DNA of 64,000 nt, taken from positions 173,448,530 to 173,512,529 of the forward strand of contig NC_035437.2 of NCBI RefSeq assembly GCF_002127325.2, given 5' to 3'. The notes below the pieces were generated by a model that was not told where the DNA came from, did not search any database, and saw only the letters and a list, made by a program, of their open reading frames with translations. Below are positions 54,682 to 64,000 of this stretch, one piece after another. The position numbers and the translations under genes are program-made. How positions within the stretch are numbered: the stretch's first letter is position 1; each line of letters begins with the position of its first letter. The stretch is from Helianthus annuus. Taxonomy: Eukaryota; Streptophyta; Magnoliopsida; Asterales; Asteraceae.

Positions 54682-57600
54682 TGTAACACCTCGAAAAATT
54701 ACGTCCAATAATGTCTTGACACGTGTCATAAGGTTCCGTTATGTGAAAACATACTTTAGAGGGACTAAAAGTGACAAACAGTGAAAACTATGGAACGTAA
54801 GGGTCCAAAGTGTCAACAATGGATAAATAGGCTCTATGATAACCCTACATAATGTTTATAACCTTAAACGGATGGTTCATGGATCATACGACGCGGAAAT
54901 TGCACAAAAGTGATGTATTGCAAACTACAGGGGCCAAAAGTGTCAACATGTTTAATTTATACCTCTGAGTGAACTTTTGGCAGACCCGAAGCTTTGAGAA
55001 GCTAAAATATACTCACTAGAATATGTGGTTAAAATTTCATGAAGTTTCGTCAACGTATGAGAAAGTTATGGCCAAAACCGTACTTGAAGGACTAAAAGCG
55101 TCAACGTCGAATTTCAGGGCTTTTCGGTTGAGCGCAAAATGTTCCGAGGACATTTTCATGTTGGTAAAAGTCCTAAGGTTACTAAAAACCAAGTTTAGGG
55201 GTTTACGGGTCAATTTAAGCAGCCGAATCATCGCACGCAAGCTCAGGGACTAAAGCTGCCAAAACTGAAACTTGTTTGGCTGAACAGGGGTCAGGCGACC
55301 CGCCTGGTATGACCCAAGCGGGCCGCGTGGGGCTGCCAGCGACAGGAAATTCGTTTTGGGTCGAATTGGGTCCGAATTTGAGTGACATACAGCTGGTTCT
55401 TGCCTCCAAAAGCTCCAATGGGATGCCATGCATGGCTACTACAACAGTACCCTCGAAATTTCAGCTTTAAATCAGATTACAAACCATTTCTTGGACATTT
55501 GCATTTGATCAAGAACTTATTTCTCTCAAGAGCTCTCAAGAACTTTCAAGGCAGGCTTTCTGGAGTTAATCTGATCATCAAGGTCGAATCCTAGTGTTCA
55601 CTAAACACCTATAGGACTCTTGTAAGCTCTCAATTCAATCTTTAATCCGTTCTTGTTGTGATTATTGCTAAAAGTCAAACTGGTTGTTCATAAGCTTTGA
55701 CTTTCTGATTAAACAAGTTTCAATCAGTCAATTCTCGAATTGAAACCTGTTATATGTTGGTAATATTATGGGAAACAAACCCTCAAAAGGGTACTCTTTG
55801 ATTCCCACTACATGCATGCTAAATGTCGAGTCAAACCTATTTCTAAAAAGTCAACAGAAGCAATTTTTGTGAAAAATGACATGAATAATGATATAGATGA
55901 CATGCAATCTGTTTGATCTTCATAGAAAGCTTTATTAAGAATATAAGAATGTGTTTTATCATCATCAACTCGACAATCTATAGTATAGACACGAATCGGA
56001 ACCGAAAGTCTTGTAAAACGATTATTTCGTAGACTATCGATTCGGATTCATACATGCATGTTCGAGATCTGTATTGGAAAGTATTTTTGACCATTTTTAT
56101 TTTGGTTAAACTTTCTGGAAATTTTATGTCATAAGTCTATGCTTAGCCGATTCGAATGCATGTTTCCGATTTATGCATAAAGTTGACTATTTTGCCCTTT
56201 TTGATATAAAACGTGATTTTTGGAAAAGTGAAAGGATAGAAATCTTTATTTCTAATATATAAACTTGCACCGAAAATTTCGGATCAGTTGGTGGTCCAGA
56301 TTGTGAGTTATGGCCATTAGCGTAAAACTATATTATAAATTTACATAAACGGTCCTTTTCGCGTAGAACCCGTTTCTGGCCACGTTTTGATACGAAACTC
56401 TTTACCAACAGATGTAATATAATATTCTAGGAATTTTGATGATTTTTAATTAATTTTTGGCTGAACGGATCCTAGATCGCCTAGTCATTTCGGCTTATGT
56501 CGGTTTTGACCGTTTTAGCCATAAAATGAGTTTTACACATCCTTTTGACCCGAAACCTTTTTCTACTGATTTTATATGATGAATAAATTATTTTAAGTAT
56601 TCTGGAAATATAAAAATCTCAGATTTAATTTGAAAACCCGAAAACGCCCTTAAATCGCATATTTAGCGTTTTAAGCACATAGTAAGCGTTATACTTGTTT
56701 TAAACATATAAGACCTATACCTACTGATGTGTTTAGCTTATTTTCATATAATAACAGTAAGTATAAGTATATGATCTCAGATTTCCAGTTTTGGCATTTT
56801 TAGCCCTTGTGAAATTACTAAAATACCCCTACGGTGCATAGTTTGGTTTTAAATGATAAATTTGGTATATGGGTCATACCCTACTGATATAATATGTTAT
56901 ATTAAGTATATTTACTGTATGAACCAGACCCGAAACTCAGATTTCTAATTTTACTCTTTTATTATCTTTTAAATGACCAAAATGCCCTTCTAAGGCATAA
57001 ATTGAGTTTAAAATTATTCCGGGCAATATAGAACATAACTTACTGATATTATATCATATTTAAAGCATATTATATCAGGGAACTTGCATTTGAATCATTT
57101 GTCTACCCGTATCGCCCTTTTTCCGTTCGGTTCGGTTTACGTAACTAGTTTGCGTGAATTAACCGAAACGGGTCAAACGATATCATTTTTATTTCAAAAT
57201 CCAGAATGTATTTAGTATACCCATATTATACAAGTATTCAAACTTGCCGGGTCTAAATCACATTCTATCCGGTCTTTCGCTTAATCATGCGTAAACCGTA
57301 TCATTCTTGAAACTAACCGGTCAAAGCTTAGGCTTAAATAAAAGACCCGTTAGGAATCTAATAGGTTAATTATAAACCTTTGTTCCAGATTAGGAGGCCC
57401 GGTAAAAGCTACCAACACTTATCATTTGTGACTTATACTTGCTCAGGTAAATACATTTTGACTTATTTTCCCTATACGGGCTTGGGGTACGGTATTTAAA
57501 ATACCGCTTGATCGGGCGCACAAGTCCTGCTCCTTATGGGTGTACAGTCTTGAATAGCTTGTGCGACTTCGTTTAAACAGTCTTGTCTTACTTAAAGGCT

Positions 57601-58221
57601 TTGGGGGGTTATTGACCGTGTCCCGGATATCCTTGGCATTATCTTACGAGATGGCCACAACCAGAGCACGGGGTGTAGGCGTACACTCGTCGTGTATAAC
57701 TCTTTAATGTGGTGTGTCATTTAATTCTTAGCCCGGACAGCAGATCCCGGGCCACCAAAGATACGAGTGCATGTAAATCGTTCACAAGTTTATATTATAT
57801 AATTATCCCAAGTTAATAAAAATATTTATGCCTTGTGCATTTAAATCAATTTTCAATCATTTTCAAAATGAGTCAGTCGATTTGTATTTACCAGTGTAAA
57901 CTGACGTATTTTTCCCAAAAGGTTAAGTGCAGGTACTAAACGAAAATAGGCTGGCTGTTTCCTAAGAGCGTCCACTATAGTCTCGCAAGCTCGGACGACA
58001 AATATCTGTTGAACTATTTATTCTTATTTTATTTGATCCGCCTGTGGATCCGTTTCAACTACTGTGATATTTATTATTGCAATTTATTTAAAAGTTGAAA
58101 TGTATCTATTCTGCTTCCGCTGTGCATTATTATATTGTGTTGATTGTCTATGACGATGCCAACTACGTCACTGTACCCCACACCGGGCCCACCGGTGACA
58201 CGTGGAAATCTGGGTGTGACA
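54682..58221 (+). repeat. 3' LTR of the gypsy element
   Basis: 3540 bp, the same length as the 5' LTR, with three substitutions noted by eye and no indel. It ends GGTGTGACA and is followed by the target duplication CAAAA. Confidence 0.95.
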
Positions 58222-58310
58222 CAAAAGGTTCCTACAGCTTTCCGATCGCCGTGTCCCTACTATTTTCCGACCACAATGTTCCTACTGTTTTCCGACAACC
58301 ATGTTCCTAC

Positions 58311-59521
58311 TGACGTGATGTCGTGGTCACAATCAAATTTAATCCAATTACTACTAAATAGTTAGTGGCAAGTGGGTATCGAACACAGGGAGTTTGTGGA
58401 ATGTGTGTTATTTAAAGGTTTGTCCAGGTTAACTAAAATTAAACTAAATGCAATGAAAAAAAATTCAAGAGTTGGTTTGACTGATTTGATTTTTAAAACT
58501 AAGATTACTATTCTAATTGCAAAATGAAAGTGTTGGTTTGTAAATAATTTAGAGACAAATGACCATCTTTAGTTTCCGGTTTGCTTCAACGCTTGTGCTA
58601 TCATCCACTAGAAAGAACTACATAGACATAGTTCATGTGTAATTACTTGTTGTGACAAAAGGGAACGAAGTACTCGGATTCCTAGAGGGTGAGGTTGTTA
58701 CCCGATGACCAATTAACCCTTACCCAATCCTAATTCTACCCATGATATCTCGATTGCCAATGGCACCAAGAACGTATGGTTTCAAACTAGAATAACATAA
58801 GAATCAACAATTTACAAGCAAATAATCACACACCATAATAAACAAAACATAGATAAAGTTTACCATTCTAGAAATACGAAATCAAAGCACAACCGTCTCA
58901 AACAAACCTTCAACTAAAGATGACCACCATAAGTTTAGCCGCACATGGCTTGGACAATCATCATAAAAAAAGTCTTAATGTTCATCACAATAAAAAACAT
59001 AAAAACAATGATTCAAGATGTCTTCAAGCTCCCAAGAACAAGCAAAATCATCTCCAAAATGATGTGTAACCGAATGGTAATGATAAGTGGTGAAAAGACA
59101 CCATAAATCCGCATTAAAAGGTGGAAGTTACACATTTACGCAGGTCAGCGCCGTAAGGTACTGTGGCTTTAAACTGTCATACGGTGACAAAAAGTGCCTG
59201 TCGGCGCCGTAAGCTACGGCCCTTGCCGTAGCCTACGGCAGGCTTCAACATGAAAACTTGTTTTCAGCATAACTTTTTCGTTTCAACTCCGTTTTCGTCT
59301 ACGTTCTCGTAATTTTGTCCTCTATCATGCTATCCTCTTAATTCTTCAATTCCAAAAATTGATTTTTTCATTTATTCTCCGTGTTCCTTCCATTTTAAGC
59401 TCCCGTTTGTACCTGAAACACAAACAGCAGTAGTTATCTAATTCTAGACAACTACCCGATTAAATGTAGGATTTTATTATCATTTATACCATTTAAGGGT
59501 TGTCCTACGGACTACCCGTCA
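58311..59521 (-). repeat. 3' LTR of the minus-strand Athila-like element
   Basis: On the minus strand it begins TGACGGGTAG (59521) and ends ATCACGTCA (58311). A G-rich GTGTGTGGATG tract just upstream could be its polypurine tract. The interior has GCCGTAGGCTACGGC-type palindromes near 59190-59240 and a TCGATACCCACTTGCCACTA stretch near the end. The boundaries rest on end symmetry. Confidence 0.6.
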
Positions 59522-60830
59522 CATCCACACACTTAACTGTTGCTTGCCCCAAGCAACCCGTTCAACAAAACACAATTTATTCAAGCGATCAAGCACACAA
59601 ACCAAGCTAGAATATACCGTCCTTTTACTAACCTTTTATCATACCACAAGACACACCCCTCACAACAACTCTCGGTGACAAGTACTATTAGCATGTTATG
59701 CTAAAACACTCGATGCAAATGTGTGATCGTGCGACAATAGGCTTGTATAAAAATCAAGTCTCCTCCTATCAAATGCCTAGCATGCTTATGAATCAAAAGG
59801 ACATTCGGGTTGTAACAGGGCTATGTGTAAAGGTAGGAAAATGGTGGAATATATATGCAAGTAGCTAACTGATTTAACCCGGTTTTTATTTCTACTACTA
59901 AACAACGCAAACATCAACTATATACACAACCTCTCAACTACTATCACAACTAAATTCTTCTTTTTGTATTTTTCTCATATTTTTCTTTTTTTTTCTTTTT
60001 TTTTTAAACATAAAACTCAACATTATATACAAGAACATCAACAATCACAAACTAAACTCCTAAATCGGGTCATCTCAATAGGTAAAGTTTTGTAGGAAGT
60101 AGGTTTGGGTCACAACCGAATGGTATAAGGCTCAAACATGGCTTTCTAAAGACCAAACCCCCACCCCTCACAATACCAAGCCCTTATATGTAACGTATGA
60201 GGTCCAACCCCCAATTCCCACACTCTCACACATCTAGATGAGGCTACCTAAAAGTCCCCTATCATTTTCACAAGCATGCTAACTCTAGGATTTAACAAGA
60301 ATTCGTACACAAGTTCTATTAACACAATACACACACCGCCACTCAAAACAAAGAAAGCATCATTAATAATCATATGTGGCTCAAACTCTCACCAATAAAG
60401 GACTAGAAAGGGGTGTCGGTGTGTCAAGTGAAACAATATCAAGTGTTCAAATTTCGACCATTTTCGCTTGGTTTCACTATTTTTAAATTTCTTCAAAAAT
60501 TTCCCCCCATCTCCACACTTGGGATACATTGTCCCAATGTATGGTTTTGAGGGAAAGATCGCTTTTAACAAAAAACATTAGTTTTTTTTATAAACAAAAG
60601 CAAACTAATAAACTAACAAATTTCAAAGCTAAAGAACATGACAAGTCTAAGGAAAAAGTACATTGACCTAGTGAAGTTTGACACAACAGATATTGTAAGT
60701 GATCCAATTCCCTATCACCACCTTCACACAAATATCCACACATCTTCCCCACACTTGAGTGTTGCCATGGCCCTGAAACATAGAAAACTAAAGAAATAAC
60801 AAGATCAGTGAAAAACCTCGGGTTGCCTTC
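59522..60830 (-). other. Non-coding interior of the minus-strand Athila-like element
   Basis: No frame of note. Minus-strand motifs TTGGGGCAAGCAACAG (59545), AATTTCTTCAAAAATT-complement and CACTTGAGTGTTGCCATGG (60748) then GGTTGCCTTCCGAGCAGC (60820) are typical of the long spacer after the coding part of such elements. A low-complexity CTTTTT block is at 59965-60005. Confidence 0.5.
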
Positions 60831-60879
60831 CGAGCAGCGCTAAGTTTTCAGGTCTTCAGCCAGACCGTGCCACCCCCAT

Positions 60880-61816
60880 TTAAGGTGGCTCAAAGAAACG
60901 GTTCCTGCCATCTCCATCACTTCCTCGTGCCATTGAGCAAAATGCATCCGTCTCGTTTCGACTCGGTGGGTAATCAAATACACTCTTGCTTGAACCCATA
61001 TGCTTTTCTTCACGATCCGGTGGGTGATTTCTTCTCATTCTTTGAAACACCTTTTCACTAAACCCGTTATCCTTTGCCTCAACAAAATCGTAACTAATCA
61101 TCTTAGTCTGAACATCAAATGACAAAACGGTTCTTTTCGGTCATGGTAATGATTCCTTCTCTACAATTGATTTGAGTATTTGCCATATAGAGAAACGGTC
61201 GACCCAGAATCACCCTTTGTTGTGACGCCATCATGGTAGTAGCATAATCTAAAACCAGAAAATCTACCGGGTATTCGAATTCTCCCAACCGAATCATAAC
61301 ATTCTTAACCATTCCCCGTGGACGCCTCCAACTTTCATCCGCCAAACTCACCATGGTGTCTACATCCTGAAGCGGACCAAAATCATACATGTCGTATAGA
61401 TCACCTGGTAACACACTCATGCTTGCCCCATAATCCAATAATGCATGAGGAATCTTTAGTTTCCCCACTCGGATAGGCACGATTGGCGCTCCATACTCTT
61501 TATCATTCTCGACTTCGGCATCTTTTTCCAAACCTGCATTCACTTGATACGAAGAAGTTAGCAATGTTTCATTAAATTTAGTATTTGGAACGGTACTTAC
61601 CACATTGATGTTAATGCTTTTTGTGTTCTTGGGATTTATCACCGTGTCACTTGGTAATTGACCTTTTGCTTTCTTCAATAATGCCACGTCACTTGCAAGT
61701 TGACCCATTTGAGTGGTCAACGACTGAATCGCTGTATCACGGATTTCATCTTTTTGCATGCGAACATCATCCATTTGATTTCTTCGCTGCATCTCTAGTT
61801 GCATTGCCTTGAGCAT
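60880..61816 (-). pseudogene. Athila-like gag-protease remnant
   Basis: The minus-strand frame from the LTR junction has LQLEMQRR-type helix, SLTTQMGQLASDVALLKK, KGQLPSDTVINPK, then the protease-like region PHALLDYGASMSVLPGDLYD and VILGRPFLYMAN. Athila proteins normally have a DLGAS site; here Leu is Tyr. A stop at 61115 ends the frame; related sequence continues in another frame to about 60880. The first four codons of the annotatable open frame (61828-61817) derive from the inserted LTR, not from gag. Reverse transcriptase and integrase are absent. Confidence 0.8.
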
Positions 61817-62280
61817 TGATGTGCACAAAATGCAACATATAAATTACATCAATTGTGGAATAAAACTAACCCTTTTTTAGTACTAATGTTGGAAAAAATG
61901 TGCTTTTGTCTTCCTTTTGTATTTTCAGGATTAAATGAGCTCAAATGAACAAAAGAAGCAAAAAGACAGCTAAATCTAACATAAATACAAGAAAAGGAAC
62001 AAAAGTGGCATGCCCGACCTCCCGACAGCATCTTCCCAAGCAAAACAAAGAAGACAGAAGACTGAACACGCCCCGTGCTCAGTGAGCACGGGGCCGTGCC
62101 CAAGTGTCAGCAGATAAGACAAACTCATAGAAGCTTTTGTTGCCCACCACGGGGCCATGCCCAACGGACACGGGGGCGTGGTCAACTTCCTGCAGACGAA
62201 TTTAATGAAATTGCGAATTGCAATTAATGAAGAGAGAGACGCGGATGGACACGGGGCCGTGCCCGAGCTTCTGTTCAGCC

Positions 62281-62289
62281 TATAAATAG
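62281..62289 (+). promoter_or_regulatory. Candidate LTR TATA box
   Basis: TATAAATAG, followed at about 50 bases by CTCTTGCAACTCATCCC. Position and motif fit an LTR promoter. Confidence 0.5.
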
Positions 62290-62889
62290 GAGTGTTTGGA
62301 GCTCTTGCAACTCATCCCTTGGCACACCACCTCTCTCACACTTCACCCACCACCCACCATCATCACAACACCATCATGAACCACCATCATCCATTGTCCA
62401 TCATAGAGTGTGTGAGTCGTCTCGGGATCCAAGATTGATCGTAAGAGTTCTTGACAATCAAAGGCCATGTTTGCCTAAGTCTCTTACATCACTTGGTGAA
62501 GACAAGTGTTTGGTGTAATACTTTTTATTTTTAATCTTTTGCACTTTTTAATTGGTTTTGTATTAATGACTTTAATTACTAGTTTCTTATGTTGAAGGTG
62601 ATTCTTCCTTATCGTTTGTCCGTGGTGTCTTGGCATTATTTTACTGTCTATATAAAATAAAAGATTTTCACCATTCATATCTCCACGGTCTATATGGAGG
62701 TATGTTGGCTACCTGGTCGGGGGTTAAGGGAACGGTTTGGTAAGAGTCTTGCCATTGTTCAGTGTATAGATCCTGCAAAGGACCTGGGTCAAATTTAGTA
62801 GGACCTCCTTCAATACCCAAAGGTATTGGATGGCGGGGGTCCAAACTCTTTGATCCCCTCATAAGTTAAACTACTATTAAAACTTTAAC

Positions 62890-63092
62890 CCGGCTACTTA
62901 GGACTGTATCCCTGCTGACTCAGACTATTAGCCGAGGGTAACGTCGCCTTCAAAAGAGGGGCCTACCACATTATGCATTAATAACTTAATTAATTATCTT
63001 TCAATAATCCGACCCTTTAGGATTGTATCCTTGCTGACTCAAACTACTGGGTTGAGGGTAACGTCGCCTTCAAAAGAGGGGCCTACTACAAT
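62890..63092 (+). repeat. Two-copy tandem duplication in the LTR
   Basis: GACTGTATCCCTGCTGACTC, GCCGAGGGTAACGTCGCC and TTCAAAAGAGGGGCCTAC occur at 62903-62970 and again at 63025-63090, with a spacing of about 120 bases. Confidence 0.8.
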
Positions 63093-63489
63093 AACTAAAA
63101 TAATCTCTTAAACAAGTGCAAAAGTGCAAAAATAATCAAAGGTTACACTACACACGAGTCGGATCCAAGTGATTCATCTTGTCTATCTGTTTTATTTTTA
63201 TTTTATTTTTCAGCAATTTAGTTAGTTTTATTTTCTTAGTTTAAAAACCTTTTTTCTAACATTTTGATTGATTAGATGTTGAGGATAAACCGGTACTAAA
63301 AGCTCTTGTGTCCTTGGACGACCTCGGTATCTTACCAACACTATACTACGTCCACGATTGGTGCACTTGCTCATATGTGTGTTTAGTGTTAGTAAATATC
63401 ATGTTTTATAAATTTAAAACTTGGCTAAAAAGTGTAAAAAGGGCTTAAAATATATACCTAAAACATATATACACTAACACACATCAAGC

Positions 63490-63509
63490 TTTTGGCGCCA
63501 TTTCCAGGG
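63490..63509 (+). other. Primer binding site of the plus-strand element
   Basis: TTTTGGCGCCATTTCCAGGG lies three bases after the LTR. TTGGCGCC...GGG is the site typical of Athila and Tat lineages. Confidence 0.75.
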
Positions 63510-63599
63510 ACACAAGGATTTTAAGAAAGTTAGGAATCAACGGCCTAATCATTTTTTTCTATTTTCTTTTTGTTTTTTAGGATTTTCTTAATTTTTCAG

Positions 63600-63735
63600 C
63601 TTCTGCAGAACTCAGCACGGGCCGTACCCGCTGAACACGCCCCGTGCCCAATCATTGGAACTGGCAATCTTGTTTTAAGTCAGACAGTAAGCTGAACACG
63701 GGGCCGTGCCCACTTAACACGCCCCCATGCCCAAG
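63600..63735 (+). repeat. CACGGGGCCGTGCCC-type palindromes, leader region
   Basis: AGCACGGGCCGTACCC, ACACGCCCCGTGCCC and ACACGGGGCCGTGCCC follow one another between the primer binding site and the first frame. The same palindrome family is in the LTR at 62070-62270. Confidence 0.75.
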
Positions 63736-63794
63736 ATTCAGTTACTGAAAATAGAACCGTAAGATCCCGACGGTTGGTAATTTCTGACACAAAA

Positions 63795-64000
63795 ATGAGT
63801 GATAATGATCTTTTTTACTTCCGGCACTCTTATGGTACGTGGCGTCAATTATGTGGAGGCGGTCATAAAGAATTAGAATGCTATTTTCTAAATTATAAGC
63901 CCCGCTATATAGACCCATCGTTTGCCTGTAGCCTTAAGAGGGGCGAAAGTAAAAATAATCCTTATCTCTCCCTCGAATGCGCCCAGCCGGATATTTTAGG
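63795..64000 (+). CDS. First frame of the plus-strand element, cut by the window end
   Basis: An ATG at 63795 (AAAAATGAG) opens a frame with no stop for 68 codons up to the edge. It reads MSDNDLFYF, then YGTWRQLCGGGHKELECYF, PRYIDPSFACSLKRGES and ends in LECAQPDIL. By position, about 285 bases after the primer binding site, it is the start of gag or of an upstream ORF. I do not recognise the family. Confidence 0.55.
   Translation, partial: MSDNDLFYFRHSYGTWRQLCGGGHKELECYFLNYKPRYIDPSFACSLKRGESKNNPYLSLECAQPDIL

Larger units (their letters stand above)
44149..58221 (+). mobile_element. Ty3/gypsy chromovirus-type LTR retrotransposon (Tekay/Del-like), near intact
   Basis: Two LTRs (44149-47688, 54682-58221), each 3540 bp, TGTAACACC...GGTGTGACA. 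A 5-bp CAAAA duplication lies at 44144-44148 and 58222-58226. PBS, an extra Pro-rich frame, gag-protease-RT-RNaseH, integrase with a chromodomain-like tail, and a purine tract are in the expected order. By eye the LTRs differ at only three positions (44546/55079, 45896/56429, 47126/57659), all transitions, so insertion was recent. An in-frame TGA at 53332 splits the polyprotein. Confidence 0.95.
43868..58310 (+). mobile_element. CACTA-type element end, interrupted by the gypsy element
   Basis: It starts CACTACTAAAAAACTG. Dense subterminal motifs follow (TTTCCGACCAA, GTCGGAAA, TTTCCTAC). After the gypsy insertion the same motifs resume (58227-58310: TTTCCGATCG, TTTTCCGACC, GTTCCTACTG). The opposite terminus is not in view; the Athila-like LTR begins at 58311 directly after GTTCCTAC. 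Confidence 0.6.
58311..61816 (-). mobile_element. Athila-like gypsy element, minus strand, truncated by a second element
   Basis: From its 3' end: LTR (58311-59521), a non-coding stretch, then a gag-protease remnant (about 60880-61816). At 61816 it is cut by the LTR of a plus-strand element. It directly follows CACTA-type sequence (GTTCCTAC at 58303-58310), so it probably inserted there. The 5' half lies beyond the inserted element. Confidence 0.72.
61817..63486 (+). repeat. 5' LTR of a plus-strand Athila/Tat-like element
   Basis: It begins TGATGTGCAC and ends CACACATCA, 1670 bp, inserted into the minus-strand gag. Motifs: CACGGGGCCGTGCCC palindromes (62070-62270); a TATAAATAG box at 62281-62289 that is a plausible LTR promoter; CCACCACCCACCATCATCAC just after it; and a two-copy duplication of about 120 bp (see 62890-63092). 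The second LTR is outside the window. Confidence 0.75.

Overview
This window is nuclear DNA from a flowering plant. It has AT-rich intergenic sequence, GT-AG introns, two spliced genes of land-plant families, and dense nested plant transposons. Repeat style (TAGGGGTGTAAAC hAT copies, the CACGGGGCCGTG palindrome in an LTR, arrays of AATGGTTCAGAC) makes me suspect Asteraceae, but that is inference and I name no species. There is no bacterial operon, CRISPR array or rRNA.

Five host genes look real. A C2-domain SRC2-like gene (12738-13364, +, one exon). Two divergent paralogues for small single-pass membrane proteins resembling TED6 (14220-14516, -; 15800-16126, +). A trichome-birefringence-like (TBL) O-acetyltransferase in three exons (17435-19900, -). 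A serine carboxypeptidase-like gene in ten exons (23411-32419, -). I rebuilt the last two by following splice sites; both stay in frame, at 408 and 477 codons.

Everything else is mobile or repeat DNA. 1-6.2 kb: a decayed Ty1/copia element on the minus strand whose LTR holds two Mutator-like (MULE) insertions; the larger carries a third MULE and a captured exon of a USP/U-box type gene. 7.7-9.7 kb: a tandem array split by a hAT element with a perfect 8-bp target duplication. 10-12 kb: Helitron 3' end, Tourist-like MITE, SINE. 35.9-40.7 kb: a Helitron with pieces of at least three unrelated genes. 41.0-42.8 kb: a MULE with long compound terminal repeats. 43.5 kb to the end: a nest in which a CACTA end contains a nearly intact 14-kb Ty3/gypsy element (two 3540-bp LTRs differing at three positions that I can see), followed by a minus-strand Athila-like element that is cut by a second, plus-strand one running off the window.

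The most striking pattern is one family of terminal-inverted-repeat elements starting GAGTAAA or GAGTTAA with 9-bp target duplications. There are at least ten copies, and one sits in each of the seven long introns of the carboxypeptidase gene, while the two introns under 115 bp have none. The reading frame of that gene is nevertheless intact. I see no evidence of a wholly new biological system; the novelty here is in transposon-gene structure.
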